NCBI GenBank assembly: GCA_902785365.1
Contig: CACZYC010000002.1
Span: 69,011 to 133,010, forward strand
From: an uncultured Ruminococcus sp.
GTDB lineage: Bacteria > Bacillota > Clostridia > Oscillospirales > Acutalibacteraceae
DNA length: 64,000 bases
Direction of reading: 5' to 3'
Shown here: positions 17,256 to 27,326 of the stretch, piece by piece
Numbering within the stretch: position 1 is the first letter of the stretch
Layout: every line of letters begins with the position of its first letter
The notes under the pieces: generated by a model
The model's database searches: none
Told to the model about the DNA's origin: nothing
What the model saw: only the letters and a program-made list of their open reading frames with translations
Made by a program: the position numbers and the translations under genes

Positions 17256-19241
17256 TTAACTTACGTCGAGCTGGTCAATGTATTCGGAACCGTGGTCAAC
17301 TATAAAGTCTTTTCTGCCCTGCAGGTTGTCACCGAGCAGAGTATCAAATATAGCGGCAGTCTGCTCGACTGAGTCAGGCATAACCTTTATAAGCCTTCTT
17401 GTTTTGGGATTCATCGTAGTGAAGCTCATCATCTCGGGCTCGTTTTCGCCGAGACCTTTACTGCGCTGGATTGTAAACTTCTGATTACCTATTTCGTTTA
17501 AGTATCTGTCCTTCTCGACCTCGTCATAGGCGAAATAGACTTTATCCTTAGTTGTAATCTCGTAAAGCGGTGATTCAGCAATATAGACTTTGCCCTCCTT
17601 AATAAGAGTGGGCGTTAATCTGTAAAGCATTGTGAGCACCAGTGTGCGGATATGGAAACCGTCGACATCGGCATCGGTACAGATGATAACCTTATTCCAG
17701 CGGAGATTGTTGATGTCAAAGTTGGAAAGGTTTTTGTTGGATTTAGCTTTAACCTCTACCCCGCAGCCGAGAACTTTGAGCAAATCGGTGATGATATCGC
17801 TCTTGAATATTTTGTCGTAATCTGCTTTGAGGCAGTTTAGAATCTTACCTCTGAGAGGAATAATTGCCTGAAAATCAGGATCACGAGCCTGCTTACAAGC
17901 GCCGAGAGCCGAGTCGCCCTCAACGATGAATACCTCTCGCTCGTTGACGTCTTTGCTTCGGCAGTCTACAAATTTCGCGATTCTGTTTGTGATATCGATA
18001 TTGCCCGTGAGTTTTTTCTTGATATTGAGCCTTGTCTTTTCGGCATCCTCACGACTTCGTTTGTTGATAAGAACCTGAGTAGCGATTTTCTCAGCTTCTA
18101 TGGGATTTTCGATAAAGTAAATCTCAAGACTGTGACGTAAAAACTCAGTCATAGCTTCCTGAATACCCTTATTAGTGATAGCCTTTTTTGTCTGGTTCTC
18201 ATAGGAAGTTACATTTGAGAACGAGGACATACACAGCACAAGGCAATCCTCAACGTCGTTAAAGTTGATTTTACTCTCGTTTTTATTATACTTATTATTC
18301 TTTTTTAGAAGATTATCTATGCTGTAAACAAACGCGTTCTTTACGGCTTTTTCGGGAGCGCCGCCGTATTCAAGCCAGCTTGAGTTGTGATAATACTCGG
18401 TCTGGGCTACTTTGTTTGAGAAAGCTACCGCTACGGAAATCTTACACTTATACTCGGGTTTATCGGCTCTGTCACGAACTTTTTTCTCAGTCTCAAAATA
18501 CTGAACGGAGGAAAGACCGTCCTCACCTACAACCTCTTTGACATGATCCTCGATACCGTTAACATAGTTGAACTCGGTGACGTCGAATTTTCTGCCGTCC
18601 TGATTGCGGAAAACAAACTGAACTCCCGCGTTGACTATTGCCTGGCGCTTCATAATGTCGAGGAAATAATCAGTGCTGACATCTATGTCGGTAAACACCT
18701 CTATATCGGGCTTCCAGTGGATTTTAGTACCCGTATCTTTGCGGTTGTACGGCTCCTTTTTAAGTCCGCCGATGTTCTCGCCGTGCTCAAAATGGAGAGA
18801 ATATTTATAACCGTCACGCTTGATTTCGACATCCATAAACTCAGATGCGTACTGGGTAGAACAGAGACCCAGGCCGTTTAAGCCGAGTGAAAATTCATAA
18901 TTCTCGCCGTCGTTGTTATTATATTTACCGCCCGCGTACATCTCACAAAACAGAAGCTCCCAGTTCATTTTATCCTCTGCCTTGTTGTATCCCACAGGGA
19001 TTCCTCGTCCGTGGTCCTCAACCTCGTAAGAGCCGTCGGAATAACGCGTTACCTGAATAAGCTTTCCGTAGCCCTCTCTTGCCTCATCTATGGAGTTGGA
19101 AACAATCTCAAATACTGAGTGCTGACATCCCTCGATTCCGTCCGAACCGAAGATAACCGCAGGTCTTTTTCTGACTCGGTCAGCACCGTTAAGAGCGGAA
19201 ATACTGTCGTCGTTATAATTGTTTACTTTCTTTCTGGGCAC
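17256..19241 (-). CDS. parE: DNA topoisomerase IV/gyrase-type subunit B
   Basis: 661 residues. GHKL ATPase domain (IVSNSIDEAREGYG and VEDHGRGIPVG), transducer domain, then TOPRIM (FIVEGDSALGACKQARD, PLRGKILNC, DADVDGFHIRTL) and SKGLGE. The TOPRIM core departs from the standard EGDSAGG by having EGDSALG. It starts with GTG overlapping the uvrB TAG by one base, with GAGGTGATAG upstream. Works with the ParC-like subunit encoded next. Confidence 0.88.
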   Translation of the reverse strand: MPRKKVNNYNDDSISALNGADRVRKRPAVIFGSDGIEGCQHSVFEIVSNSIDEAREGYGKLIQVTRYSDGSYEVEDHGRGIPVGYNKAEDKMNWELLFCEMYAGGKYNNNDGENYEFSLGLNGLGLCSTQYASEFMDVEIKRDGYKYSLHFEHGENIGGLKKEPYNRKDTGTKIHWKPDIEVFTDIDVSTDYFLDIMKRQAIVNAGVQFVFRNQDGRKFDVTEFNYVNGIEDHVKEVVGEDGLSSVQYFETEKKVRDRADKPEYKCKISVAVAFSNKVAQTEYYHNSSWLEYGGAPEKAVKNAFVYSIDNLLKKNNKYNKNESKINFNDVEDCLVLCMSSFSNVTSYENQTKKAITNKGIQEAMTEFLRHSLEIYFIENPIEAEKIATQVLINKRSREDAEKTRLNIKKKLTGNIDITNRIAKFVDCRSKDVNEREVFIVEGDSALGACKQARDPDFQAIIPLRGKILNCLKADYDKIFKSDIITDLLKVLGCGVEVKAKSNKNLSNFDINNLRWNKVIICTDADVDGFHIRTLVLTMLYRLTPTLIKEGKVYIAESPLYEITTKDKVYFAYDEVEKDRYLNEIGNQKFTIQRSKGLGENEPEMMSFTTMNPKTRRLIKVMPDSVEQTAAIFDTLLGDNLQGRKDFIVDHGSEYIDQLDVS

Positions 19242-21199
19242 TACCTATCACCTCGTAGCTTTTTTATTTTGTCCCTCAGATACGCCGCATGCTCAAATTC
19301 CAGAAGTTTAGCGGCGGCGCGCATTTCACGCGTGAGACTCTTGATGAGCTGTTCACGCTCGGCGCGGGACATCTGCTTCATATTCTTAAATTCATCGTCA
19401 GTGTGAGTGGAAATCTCAATAATTTCACTGACGTCTTTTACGATTGTTTTGGGAACAATGCCGTGCTCCTCGTTGTACTTTTGTTGGATTTCACGTCGAC
19501 GGTTTGTCTCGACGATAGCGTTTTTCATTGAGTCGGTAACACTGTCGGCATACATAATCACCGTACCCTCGGAGTTTCGGGCGGCTCTGCCTATTGTCTG
19601 GATAAGGCTGCGCTCGCTTCGAAGGAAGCCTTCCTTGTCAGCATCCAGAATAGCCACCAGACTAACCTCGGGAATATCGAGACCTTCCCGCAGCAGATTA
19701 ATTCCTACAAGCACGTCGAACTCGCCGAGACGCAAGTCGCGTATAATCTGCATACGCTCTACCGTGTCAATATCGTGGTGCATATATTTAACTTTAATTC
19801 CCATCTCAATCAGATACGCGGATAAATCCTCCGCCATCTTTTTGGTCAGAGTTGTAATTAAAGTTCTTTGAGATTTTGAAACTCTGATATTGATTTCAGA
19901 GATCAAATCATCGAGCTGTCCCTCGGTAGGTCTGACGGAAATTTCGGGATCAAGAAGTCCCGTCGGACGAATAATCTGCTCCGCGACGACTGTGCTCTTT
20001 TCGAGTTCGAAATCACCCGGGGTAGCGGATACAAAGCACGCCTGGTTAATCTTTTTATAGAACTCGTCAAAGCTGAGAGGTCGGTTATCATACGCCGACG
20101 GGAGACGGAAGCCAAAGTCTATAAGGCTCTTTTTACGCGCGCGGTCGCCCGCGTACATGCCCCTCACCTGGGGAAGAGTAACATGACTCTCGTCTACAAA
20201 CAAAAGAAAATCATCAGGGAAATAACTGAGTAGTGTGTATGGTGATGAGCCGGGTTTCCTGCCCGACATTATACGTGAATAGTTCTCAATACCGCTGCAA
20301 AAACCTGTTTCAAGCAGCATATCAATATCATAGTTAGTCCGCTGCTCAATCCTCTGGGCTTCAAGAAGCTTGCCTTTGGACTGAAAAAACTCTATTCTTT
20401 CGGCGAGCTCACGACGGATTTCCTTAACAGCCTCCAGCATTTTATCGCGCGACACTATATAATGCGAAGCGGGATAAATAGCCGCGTGGCGCAGAGTAGC
20501 TATAAGCTCGCCAGTGAGCGGATTTATTTCTGTAATGCGGTCAATTTCGTCACCGAAAAACTCGACACGGATTACACGTTCGCCTGACGAGGCAGGGAAA
20601 ATCTCAAGGGTATCTCCCCTTACGCGGAACTTGTTTCGTATAAAATTCTCGTCGTTGCGCTCATACTGGAGCTCGACAAGTTTTTTTATTAAATCGTTAC
20701 GGCTTTTCTCCATACCGGGGCGCAGAGAAATCACCATATTGCGGTAATCAATTGGGTTTCCCAAGCTGTAAATACAGGAAACGGAAGCTACAATAATAAC
20801 GTCACGCCTTTCGGAAAGAGCCAGCGTAGCGCTGTGGCGGAGCTTATCTATTTCGTCGTTAATTGAGCTGTCTTTCTCAATATAAGTATCGGTCGTAGGC
20901 ACATACGCCTCGGGCTGATAGTAATCATAATAGCTGACAAAATACTCAACGGCGTTCTCAGGGAAAAAACTCTGAAACTCTGAGCAAAGCTGTGCCGCCA
21001 GAGTCTTGTTGTGAGCGAGAATCAGCGTTGGCTTCTGAACCTTTTCAATTATATTCGCCATTGTAAAGGTTTTACCCGAGCCCGTAACGCCAAGCAGAGT
21101 TTGCTCGCGGTTACCGCTTTGTATGCTTTTTACTATTTTATCTACTGCCTCAGGCTGGTCGCCTGTGGGCTTGTAGGAAGAATGAATCTTAAATTTCAT
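19241..21199 (-). CDS. uvrB: Excinuclease ABC subunit B
   Basis: 652 residues from the ATG at 21199, one base after the radC stop; the longer reading frame upstream is inside radC. Seen: Walker [22 protein letters not shown], the beta-hairpin region, helicase motifs ([20 protein letters not shown]) and a C-terminal UVR motif ([17 protein letters not shown]). Nucleotide excision repair with UvrA and UvrC, which are not in the window. Confidence 0.96.
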   Translation of the reverse strand: MKFKIHSSYKPTGDQPEAVDKIVKSIQSGNREQTLLGVTGSGKTFTMANIIEKVQKPTLILAHNKTLAAQLCSEFQSFFPENAVEYFVSYYDYYQPEAYVPTTDTYIEKDSSINDEIDKLRHSATLALSERRDVIIVASVSCIYSLGNPIDYRNMVISLRPGMEKSRNDLIKKLVELQYERNDENFIRNKFRVRGDTLEIFPASSGERVIRVEFFGDEIDRITEINPLTGELIATLRHAAIYPASHYIVSRDKMLEAVKEIRRELAERIEFFQSKGKLLEAQRIEQRTNYDIDMLLETGFCSGIENYSRIMSGRKPGSSPYTLLSYFPDDFLLFVDESHVTLPQVRGMYAGDRARKKSLIDFGFRLPSAYDNRPLSFDEFYKKINQACFVSATPGDFELEKSTVVAEQIIRPTGLLDPEISVRPTEGQLDDLISEINIRVSKSQRTLITTLTKKMAEDLSAYLIEMGIKVKYMHHDIDTVERMQIIRDLRLGEFDVLVGINLLREGLDIPEVSLVAILDADKEGFLRSERSLIQTIGRAARNSEGTVIMYADSVTDSMKNAIVETNRRREIQQKYNEEHGIVPKTIVKDVSEIIEISTHTDDEFKNMKQMSRAEREQLIKSLTREMRAAAKLLEFEHAAYLRDKIKKLRGDR

Positions 21200-21200
21200 A

Positions 21201-21923
21201 TCACTCAAATATCTTTTTGAAAATATCCATAACATCTTTGCCGAAAACTCCGTAGCCGGAGTACGCCATAGAAACCGAGTCTTCATCGGCAACAATAACG
21301 TGGTCTAAGAGTCGAACGCTGATGAGTTGCAAAGCTACAAAAATCTTGTTGGTACAGTCTATGTCATTTTGAGAGGGTTTTGCGAGACCGCTGGGATGAT
21401 TATGAGCGACCGCGGCAAACTTGGCGTTATAGTAAAGCGCGAGTTCACAAATCTTTCTGATAGAGACATCGGTAGAGTTTATCGAGCCCTTTGAAATAAC
21501 GCCCGAGTAAAGCATTTTACCTTTTTTATCAAGGAGAAGCAGTCGCATAACTTCCTCGGTTTTGCCGAAAAACAAGGGTTGAAAGAATCCGCACATATTT
21601 GTCATATCGACAACTTTGTCTGTGTTTTCGACCTTATCAATCATATAAAGCCGAGCCATATCGGGCATTAACTTGATGTGAGTTATAAGGTTATCGGAAA
21701 GTCCGTACTCCCTTAAAAGCGACGGAGGGGCGTCAAATACGGCGGAAAGAGAACCAAAGTCTGAGATGAGCTTATGCGCTAACGGATTTGTATTCTTATA
21801 AGGCACACCGTAAAACAGGAAAAGCTCGAGAGCCTCATGTTCCTTAAAGCTCTCAATTCCATGTTCGAGATATTTTTCACGCATACGCTTTCTGTGACCG
21901 TTGTGACTGACTTTATCCGCCAT
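21201..21923 (-). CDS. radC: RadC-like JAB-domain protein
   Basis: 240 residues. N-terminal helix-hairpin-helix region ([25 protein letters not shown]) and a C-terminal JAB/MPN domain with the zinc motif [16 protein letters not shown] (HxHP, Ser, Asp). It was once thought to be a repair protein, but its molecular role is unsettled. Immediately upstream of uvrB in the pyrE-radC-uvrB-parE-parC run. Confidence 0.9.
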   Translation of the reverse strand: MADKVSHNGHRKRMREKYLEHGIESFKEHEALELFLFYGVPYKNTNPLAHKLISDFGSLSAVFDAPPSLLREYGLSDNLITHIKLMPDMARLYMIDKVENTDKVVDMTNMCGFFQPLFFGKTEEVMRLLLLDKKGKMLYSGVISKGSINSTDVSIRKICELALYYNAKFAAVAHNHPSGLAKPSQNDIDCTNKIFVALQLISVRLLDHVIVADEDSVSMAYSGYGVFGKDVMDIFKKIFE

Positions 21924-21957
21924 AGTAGTTACACCTCCGTTTCGGGATACATATAGA

Positions 21958-22632
21958 TTATTTTACGCCGTACTTTTCGTAATAAGCGTCGATAGCTGAC
22001 TTAAGATTATCGTCAATGATAATTTTGCCGTTATATTCCTTATTATACAAGTGCTCTACCACTTCAGCCATAGTGACAATAGCGGTGGTCTTAAGACCGT
22101 AATTTTCTTCAATCTCGGTTAACGCGGATTTTGCCCCTTGTCCGCGCTCCATACGGTCAACGGATACAACAAGCCCCAACGGGCAGACGTCGCCCTGGGC
22201 TTTAATTATGGGCAGAGTTTCCTGGATAGAAGTTCCAGCTGTGGTGACATCCTCAATAATAATAATTTTATCGCCGTCGTTTATCGGACTGCCTAGCAGT
22301 ATTCCCGTGTCGCCGTGGTCTTTGACCTCTTTACGATTGGAGCAATATTTAACATCCTTACCGTACTTGTCGGCAATAGCGATTGAGGCAGTTACGGAAA
22401 GCGGAATGCCCTTGTACGCGGGACCGAAAAGTACGTCAAAATCCAGACCGAATTTATTATTTATCGCTTCAGCGTAATATTCACCAAGTCTTTTGAGCTG
22501 AGAGCCTGTGCGGTAAAAACCTGTATTGATAAAAAACGGAGTTTTGCGTCCGCTCTTGGTAACAAAATCGCCGAATTTAAGGACGTTGCAATCTACCATA
22601 AACTCAATAAATTCCTGTTTATACTTCTCCAT
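21958..22632 (-). CDS. pyrE: Orotate phosphoribosyltransferase
   Basis: 224 residues from the ATG at 22632, 8 bases after AGGAGG (the longer frame starts in the leader). PRPP motif VIIIEDVTTAGTSI, plus GPAYKGIPLSV and CSNRKEVKDHGDTG. Converts orotate and PRPP to OMP in pyrimidine synthesis. First gene of the minus-strand run down to parC. Only pyrE and pyrB of the pyrimidine pathway are in the window. Confidence 0.94.
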   Translation of the reverse strand: MEKYKQEFIEFMVDCNVLKFGDFVTKSGRKTPFFINTGFYRTGSQLKRLGEYYAEAINNKFGLDFDVLFGPAYKGIPLSVTASIAIADKYGKDVKYCSNRKEVKDHGDTGILLGSPINDGDKIIIIEDVTTAGTSIQETLPIIKAQGDVCPLGLVVSVDRMERGQGAKSALTEIEENYGLKTTAIVTMAEVVEHLYNKEYNGKIIIDDNLKSAIDAYYEKYGVK

Positions 22633-22731
22633 AATTTTTCCTCCTAAAATATAGGTTGACACAATAACACAATTTAACTATTATAATATATCACAACATC
22701 TTGTGGGTGTAAATATTTGCAACACAACTGT

Positions 22732-22768
22732 AATTGTAATTGACAATTAAGAATTAACAATTACAATT
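22732..22768. repeat. Intergenic inverted repeat
   Basis: AATTGTAATTG (22732-22742) and CAATTACAATT (22758-22768) are perfect 11 bp arms around a 15-base loop that is itself A+T rich. It lies between the divergent pyrE and zinc-ribbon genes, outside both promoter cores. Confidence 0.5.
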
Positions 22769-22771
22769 TTA

Positions 22772-22801
22772 TGGACAAAATACGATTATTTATGATATAA
22801 T
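22772..22801 (+). promoter_or_regulatory. Promoter of the zinc-ribbon gene
   Basis: -35 TGGACA (22772-22777), 18-base spacer, -10 TATAAT (22796-22801), about 28 bases before the ATG with AAGGAGGAC between. Confidence 0.65.
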
Positions 22802-22829
22802 CAACAAAGAAAACTAAGGAGGACTTTTT

Positions 22830-23096
22830 ATGAGTACACAGGAAGTAAAAATTTGTCAGTGCTGCGGAATGCCGCTGAGCGAAGAAGAATTGATAAGCCG
22901 TGAGCCTGACGGAACACTGAATGATGAATACTGCAAGTGGTGTTACGCGGACGGAAAATTCACCTACGAGGAAAAGGGACCGCTGCTCGACTTTATTGTC
23001 GGTCATATGCCCAACCCGGACAATATTCCCGACGAAGAAAGACGCGCTTACTTTGACGAGTGTCTGTCAAAGCTGAATTATTGGAAGGGAAAATAA
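22830..23096 (+). CDS. Putative zinc-ribbon protein
   Basis: 88 residues. N-terminal metal knuckles CQCCGMPL (about 11-18) and CKWC (about 36-39), then an acidic helical tail (MPNPDNIPDEERRAYFDECLSKLNYWKG). It matches the small putative zinc-ribbon family (Pfam PF12674 type) whose function is not known. Monocistronic, with its own promoter and terminator. Confidence 0.78.
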   Translation: MSTQEVKICQCCGMPLSEEELISREPDGTLNDEYCKWCYADGKFTYEEKGPLLDFIVGHMPNPDNIPDEERRAYFDECLSKLNYWKGK

Positions 23097-23100
23097 GAAA

Positions 23101-23119
23101 GGATACCATTGCGGTATCC
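23101..23119 (+). terminator. Terminator after the zinc-ribbon gene
   Basis: GGATACC (23101-23107) and GGTATCC (23113-23119) with a 5-base loop. The T-run after it is poor. Confidence 0.5.
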
Positions 23120-23149
23120 CCTGCTTATATATTATTGAATAGTATTCTT

Positions 23150-23174
23150 AAAGGGGCTGTAAAACAGCCCCTTT
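23150..23174. terminator. Terminator of the phosphonate/envelope operon
   Basis: AAAGGGGCTG (23150-23159) and CAGCCCCTTT (23165-23174) with a 5-base loop, right after the stop of the YidC-sulfatase fusion gene. Confidence 0.8.
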
Positions 23175-23176
23175 AG

Positions 23177-25930
23177 TTAATTATAATCTTTTATTACCGC
23201 GCCTTCAGCAACTAAGCTCCAGTTATCCTTTTTCCAGATATCATCGTGAACAGAATACCATCTTGCAGAATTGAATTGTTTGAAATAAGCTCTGTTCTTT
23301 GTGATTGAGAAGTCCTTGGAAGCTATAATATACTGGTCGTGAGCGGTTTTTTCCTTGTCGTTAATAACCTTCTTGGTGAACGGATTAACAGGATTATTGA
23401 CGGTATCTTTTGTCGCGATTGTAGCGACATCGGCGTTTGCCATAAACTCGTTAGAGGTTTTGAAGCCGTCCTTGCTGTTGAAATCCTTAACCATAAGAAG
23501 CGGGAAATAGAATTCCGCGTCACCGTAACGTTTATCAATGTTCTTGTCGTTTACAGTATCGTCAAGGAAGAAGTTTACTATCTGATCTAATCCGAAGCCG
23601 TGGTCGGAAACAAGGATAATCTTAGTATTGTCGTATACTCCCTCTTTCTTAAGATAATCGAACCATTCTGTCAGACGTGTGTACGCAGCGATATTGGTCT
23701 GATATGTTCCGATTTGCTTCTTTGTTTCAAGCTGAAGTGTAATACCGTTAAGAGTTTTGTTCTGAGGTTCGGGAGTAGTGTTTACACTGTCGTCAACAAC
23801 TAGATAATCACTATCCTTAAAGAGCTTGGAGTTATGAGTAGCCTCACTAGCCATCATAAGGAAACTGCCCTTCTTGTTGTTGCTGATTTTTGTCATTTCA
23901 GACATATTCTTCAGAACTCCGTAAGCGTCGTCAAAGGCGTCTTTTTCTGCCGCTTCGGTTTTAGTCACGTGATGATAGTTACCCTCATCATAAATGGTTG
24001 ACTGGGCAAACAAAGGCGTCATTTTTGTTATACCGAACCAGAAGAAGTTACGGTTACGGTTGCTGATAAGCTGTTCAACGGATTCCAAATCAGTGAAATA
24101 ACCGTTGGCAATATACTTGTCAATATTGGGATAATCTTTATATATAGACAGATCGGGAATGTGCTTGTAGCCCGCATAAGGAGGATCAATAACAGTTGAG
24201 TCATAACCCTCATTATCATACATTACAGGCAAAACTTTAAGAGCCTCGTTCTGTTTCTCGACTAGTGTTTGATCTTTCTTTCTGTTTATCTCAACGGGAG
24301 TGTATTCATATCCACCGAACAGCGACGGAGTTCCAAAGTTCGTATGACCGCCGTAAGATATTACGTTGGAATAATAAGTGAATCCGGCAAAATCATCCTG
24401 GAGCTTGGGGTTATCCTTCATAATATACGGGATATACTCGCCCATAGCTCTGTCAAGCATAAGAACGACAACGTTTTTGCCTTCTTTACTCAGTTTAATT
24501 GTCGGCTGACTTGATGATGTTGAGAGTGAATCCTGGTTAAGTTCCGAAACGGAATTGAAAATACCAACAGTATTAATTACACCCATACACAGCATTGTCA
24601 AAGACGCAACCATTACAATCGGGAATACGATTTTGGGTTTGAATTTAGTCAGTACAATCAAACCTGCCGCTACAACACAGACCGCGAGGAGATTGAGCAG
24701 AATAAAGCCAATACTCCACTTGGGATCGTTATCATAGACAAGCTCAGTTGAAAGAACACCGAGATTGTTGCTGAACAACAAATAGTCGACTACACCTACA
24801 CCGCAGGCGGCAAGAATAATTCTTTCAAACACAACCTTGGCTTTGGGCGCGAACAGCCAGTAGAATACGCCGAACCAAAGAATAAAAAGTCCCGCGGAAA
24901 CAAGGAATGTGTTAACAATATACCATACAGGATGCACAAAATGTCCGACGATAACAAACTCCTGAGGAGACGCCGTGATAACGGACGACGGTATCAAAAT
25001 ACCTGTGAGCATCGACAAAAACAACGCGCCGCCTATGAAAAGCTTTGAGTTTGGTTTGGCTTTAACCTCGGGGAACGTGAACTTTGTCCTGGCTTTTATC
25101 TGAGTATATATGAAAGGAATACAAAGAACCAAGCCGATAACTCCGAGAAGAATCATCCACTTCACAGGTCCGCCGCTGAAGCCTCTGATAACGCTGAAGC
25201 CAAACATAAAGACGCCTATACATAAGAGCAGTATATTGAGCACCTTTTTGGGATTTTTAATTTTATAGAAAATTGTCTTAATAAGTGAGAATACGTTATT
25301 GAGTGTCCAATAGAATACAAGACCTGAAGGCGAATTGTAGAGGAAAATGAGGAAGAATGCCGCCATACCATAAAGCTGGATTTTAGTCTTGAGCGGAAAA
25401 CCTTTTGTGAAAATAATTGTGGAAATAACATTAACGGCAGTCATAATAATAGGAAGTACGTTAATTGTCAACCCGCCTATTGTCAGCAAACCATCGGGAA
25501 CGCCGAGATCGGCAATAGGTCCGAATGACGCGCCGTGAAGCTGCGGTAGACTTGAAAGGAAACGGTAAGCAACAATGAAGAAAGGAATCGCCAAAAACAG
25601 AGAAATCGCGCTTCTGAGAACGTACAGCGGGCTATAGTTGTTCTGACGATAATATGTCTGAATCATCATTGTACGCTCGTCGCCTTTGAATGTTTTTTTG
25701 ATGTGAGCGACGCCGTCGTGAAGCTTAGCCTCGATATTGCGTTCCTCCTCCTGAATCGCGTCTGAACGGCGATACAGGGGCAACACCAGAAGGTTAAACG
25801 CTAAACTTAACAGGATAATTGACAATCCTGTATTTTCCGAAGTAAATCTGTACGCATAGCTGAATATAACTTCAAATATCAGCTGAATAGGCATAAGAAA
25901 GAACGAATAAATCATTGATAATATTGACAT
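23177..25930 (-). CDS. YidC/Oxa1-like domain fused to a sulfatase-type phosphotransferase
   Basis: 917 residues. Residues 1-225 resemble the YidC/Oxa1 core: NTGLSIILLSLAFNLLVLPL, the charged linker with KGDERTMMIQTYYRQ, and the closing YNSPSGLVFYWTLNNVFSL. At the site of the conserved groove Arg there is Asn46. About 230-460 holds more membrane segments. From about 485 an alkaline-phosphatase-superfamily domain of LTA-synthase/sulfatase type begins: VVVLMLDR (Asp493), GGHTNFGTPSLFGG (Thr530 or Thr534 as possible nucleophile), ATHN, VSDHGFG (Asp776, His777). It overlaps the TagF-like gene by one base. Predicted to transfer a phospho- or phosphono-group outside the membrane. The exact reaction is unknown. 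Confidence 0.78.
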   Translation of the reverse strand: MSILSMIYSFFLMPIQLIFEVIFSYAYRFTSENTGLSIILLSLAFNLLVLPLYRRSDAIQEEERNIEAKLHDGVAHIKKTFKGDERTMMIQTYYRQNNYSPLYVLRSAISLFLAIPFFIVAYRFLSSLPQLHGASFGPIADLGVPDGLLTIGGLTINVLPIIMTAVNVISTIIFTKGFPLKTKIQLYGMAAFFLIFLYNSPSGLVFYWTLNNVFSLIKTIFYKIKNPKKVLNILLLCIGVFMFGFSVIRGFSGGPVKWMILLGVIGLVLCIPFIYTQIKARTKFTFPEVKAKPNSKLFIGGALFLSMLTGILIPSSVITASPQEFVIVGHFVHPVWYIVNTFLVSAGLFILWFGVFYWLFAPKAKVVFERIILAACGVGVVDYLLFSNNLGVLSTELVYDNDPKWSIGFILLNLLAVCVVAAGLIVLTKFKPKIVFPIVMVASLTMLCMGVINTVGIFNSVSELNQDSLSTSSSQPTIKLSKEGKNVVVLMLDRAMGEYIPYIMKDNPKLQDDFAGFTYYSNVISYGGHTNFGTPSLFGGYEYTPVEINRKKDQTLVEKQNEALKVLPVMYDNEGYDSTVIDPPYAGYKHIPDLSIYKDYPNIDKYIANGYFTDLESVEQLISNRNRNFFWFGITKMTPLFAQSTIYDEGNYHHVTKTEAAEKDAFDDAYGVLKNMSEMTKISNNKKGSFLMMASEATHNSKLFKDSDYLVVDDSVNTTPEPQNKTLNGITLQLETKKQIGTYQTNIAAYTRLTEWFDYLKKEGVYDNTKIILVSDHGFGLDQIVNFFLDDTVNDKNIDKRYGDAEFYFPLLMVKDFNSKDGFKTSNEFMANADVATIATKDTVNNPVNPFTKKVINDKEKTAHDQYIIASKDFSITKNRAYFKQFNSARWYSVHDDIWKKDNWSLVAEGAVIKDYN

Positions 25931-27279
25931 TATTTATTCCCCTTTCTTTTTGTTTTTTTATTTTTTGGATTCTTACTTTTTTCTTTAGTTTTCTTATCTT
26001 TTGATTTCTTCTTTTTAGAATCCTTTTTTGATTCTTTTTCGTTTTCTTTTAATTCTTTATCTTTTAACTCGTTATATTTATTTATAAAGTAATCCGCTAC
26101 GACTTCAGCGCCGTGTCTGTAATTTACCCAGATTTCTTCTCTGACAGCGCGACGATTCTTGGAGAACTTGGGATTATTGATGCAGTCATCAAGGATTTCG
26201 GGCAGCTGCTCAAGATTCTCCTCTTTGATTTCCGCGCCTAAACGAGCCATAGCGCCGAATGTCCATGGTTCTTTCTCGAGCCACCAAGCGTCATAGGGAG
26301 ATGAGTCAAAGTTTGTGTTGGCGAACAACACAGGTCTGTCATACACGAGCGAGAACTCAAAGAGAACACCCGAGAAATCGGAGATAAGTACATCCGATTT
26401 CTTAAGCACCTGATAGTTATCGCTGTCGTAGTTCCACTCGAGTCTGTCGGAATTCGGGAATTCTTCCATTAACTTATCGAGCATATCTTTCTCGGAAGCG
26501 ACAGACTGCGGATGAGGACGAATAATAATGTGATATTTCGACTTGAGAAGCTCGGTAATAATCTTTCCGCCGAAACGGGAAAGAATCGCGCTCTCGCCCC
26601 ATGACGGAGCGAGAAGAATGTTCTTGACCTCATTGGGCTGAACATTGTCTTTCTCAAACTTGGTAACCATATCATCCATATAAGGAATACCCGCGAGCAC
26701 GAGCTCCTTTTGGGGAAGGTTGCGGAGCTTTTCGAGCTCACGTACCTGTTTGATCTGGAATTTACCGTTCAAAAGTATGGAATCATAGTAATCTATACCA
26801 AACATACGGTACATTGTAATATCCTTGGGAGCGTGCATAATATGAACATAGTAGTCAACTTTTTTGGACCTTTTCCACTGGTAAACGTCAAGTCCTGGGG
26901 TGGTGGCAAAAAGGATTTTAGCCTCAAGAAAGTTAAGCTTGGCAAACGCCTTGTTGCCCGCGCCGATAAACTCAGCATGAACGTGTTCATAAGGATTATC
27001 CAGAGCGGCGTCATCCTCGGACGCGGTCATATATACTACATCAAACTCACGCTTATCGAGTTCACGGCAAATCGGTTCAAATGTCTGCCAGTAACGCTTG
27101 TCATCAGAAAAAATGACAAACGGGATTTTACCGTCGCCAAGGTTTTTTGACTTACCGCCGGACATCAAAAACTTTATCTTTGTAATTGCGTTTCTGAACA
27201 GGAAACCCGCCGCGCCGATTACACCAATCAGAATAGCGAAAAGCATACTACCCGTACCCGGGTCAATATATAGTCTCAT
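25930..27279 (-). CDS. CDP-glycerol glycerophosphotransferase-like (TagB/TagF) protein
   Basis: 449 residues. An N-terminal membrane anchor with the motif YIDPGTGSML is followed by a Glyphos_transf domain: FATTPGLD, HIMHAPKD, LLAPSWGESA, IIIRPHPQSV and SDFSGVLFEFSLVYDRPV, which carry the His/Arg residues that bind CDP-alcohol donors. The last 50 residues or so are almost only Lys, Glu, Ser and Asn (KKDSKKKKSKDKK...). In this operon it probably transfers a CDP- or CMP-activated unit to a lipid-linked polymer. Whether the donor is CDP-glycerol or a CMP-phosphonate cannot be told from sequence. Confidence 0.83.
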   Translation of the reverse strand: MRLYIDPGTGSMLFAILIGVIGAAGFLFRNAITKIKFLMSGGKSKNLGDGKIPFVIFSDDKRYWQTFEPICRELDKREFDVVYMTASEDDAALDNPYEHVHAEFIGAGNKAFAKLNFLEAKILFATTPGLDVYQWKRSKKVDYYVHIMHAPKDITMYRMFGIDYYDSILLNGKFQIKQVRELEKLRNLPQKELVLAGIPYMDDMVTKFEKDNVQPNEVKNILLAPSWGESAILSRFGGKIITELLKSKYHIIIRPHPQSVASEKDMLDKLMEEFPNSDRLEWNYDSDNYQVLKKSDVLISDFSGVLFEFSLVYDRPVLFANTNFDSSPYDAWWLEKEPWTFGAMARLGAEIKEENLEQLPEILDDCINNPKFSKNRRAVREEIWVNYRHGAEVVADYFINKYNELKDKELKENEKESKKDSKKKKSKDKKTKEKSKNPKNKKTKRKGNK

Positions 27280-27326
27280 AACACAATCTCCTCCATTCTT
27301 TCTATTTATTCACATAATCTTCCATA

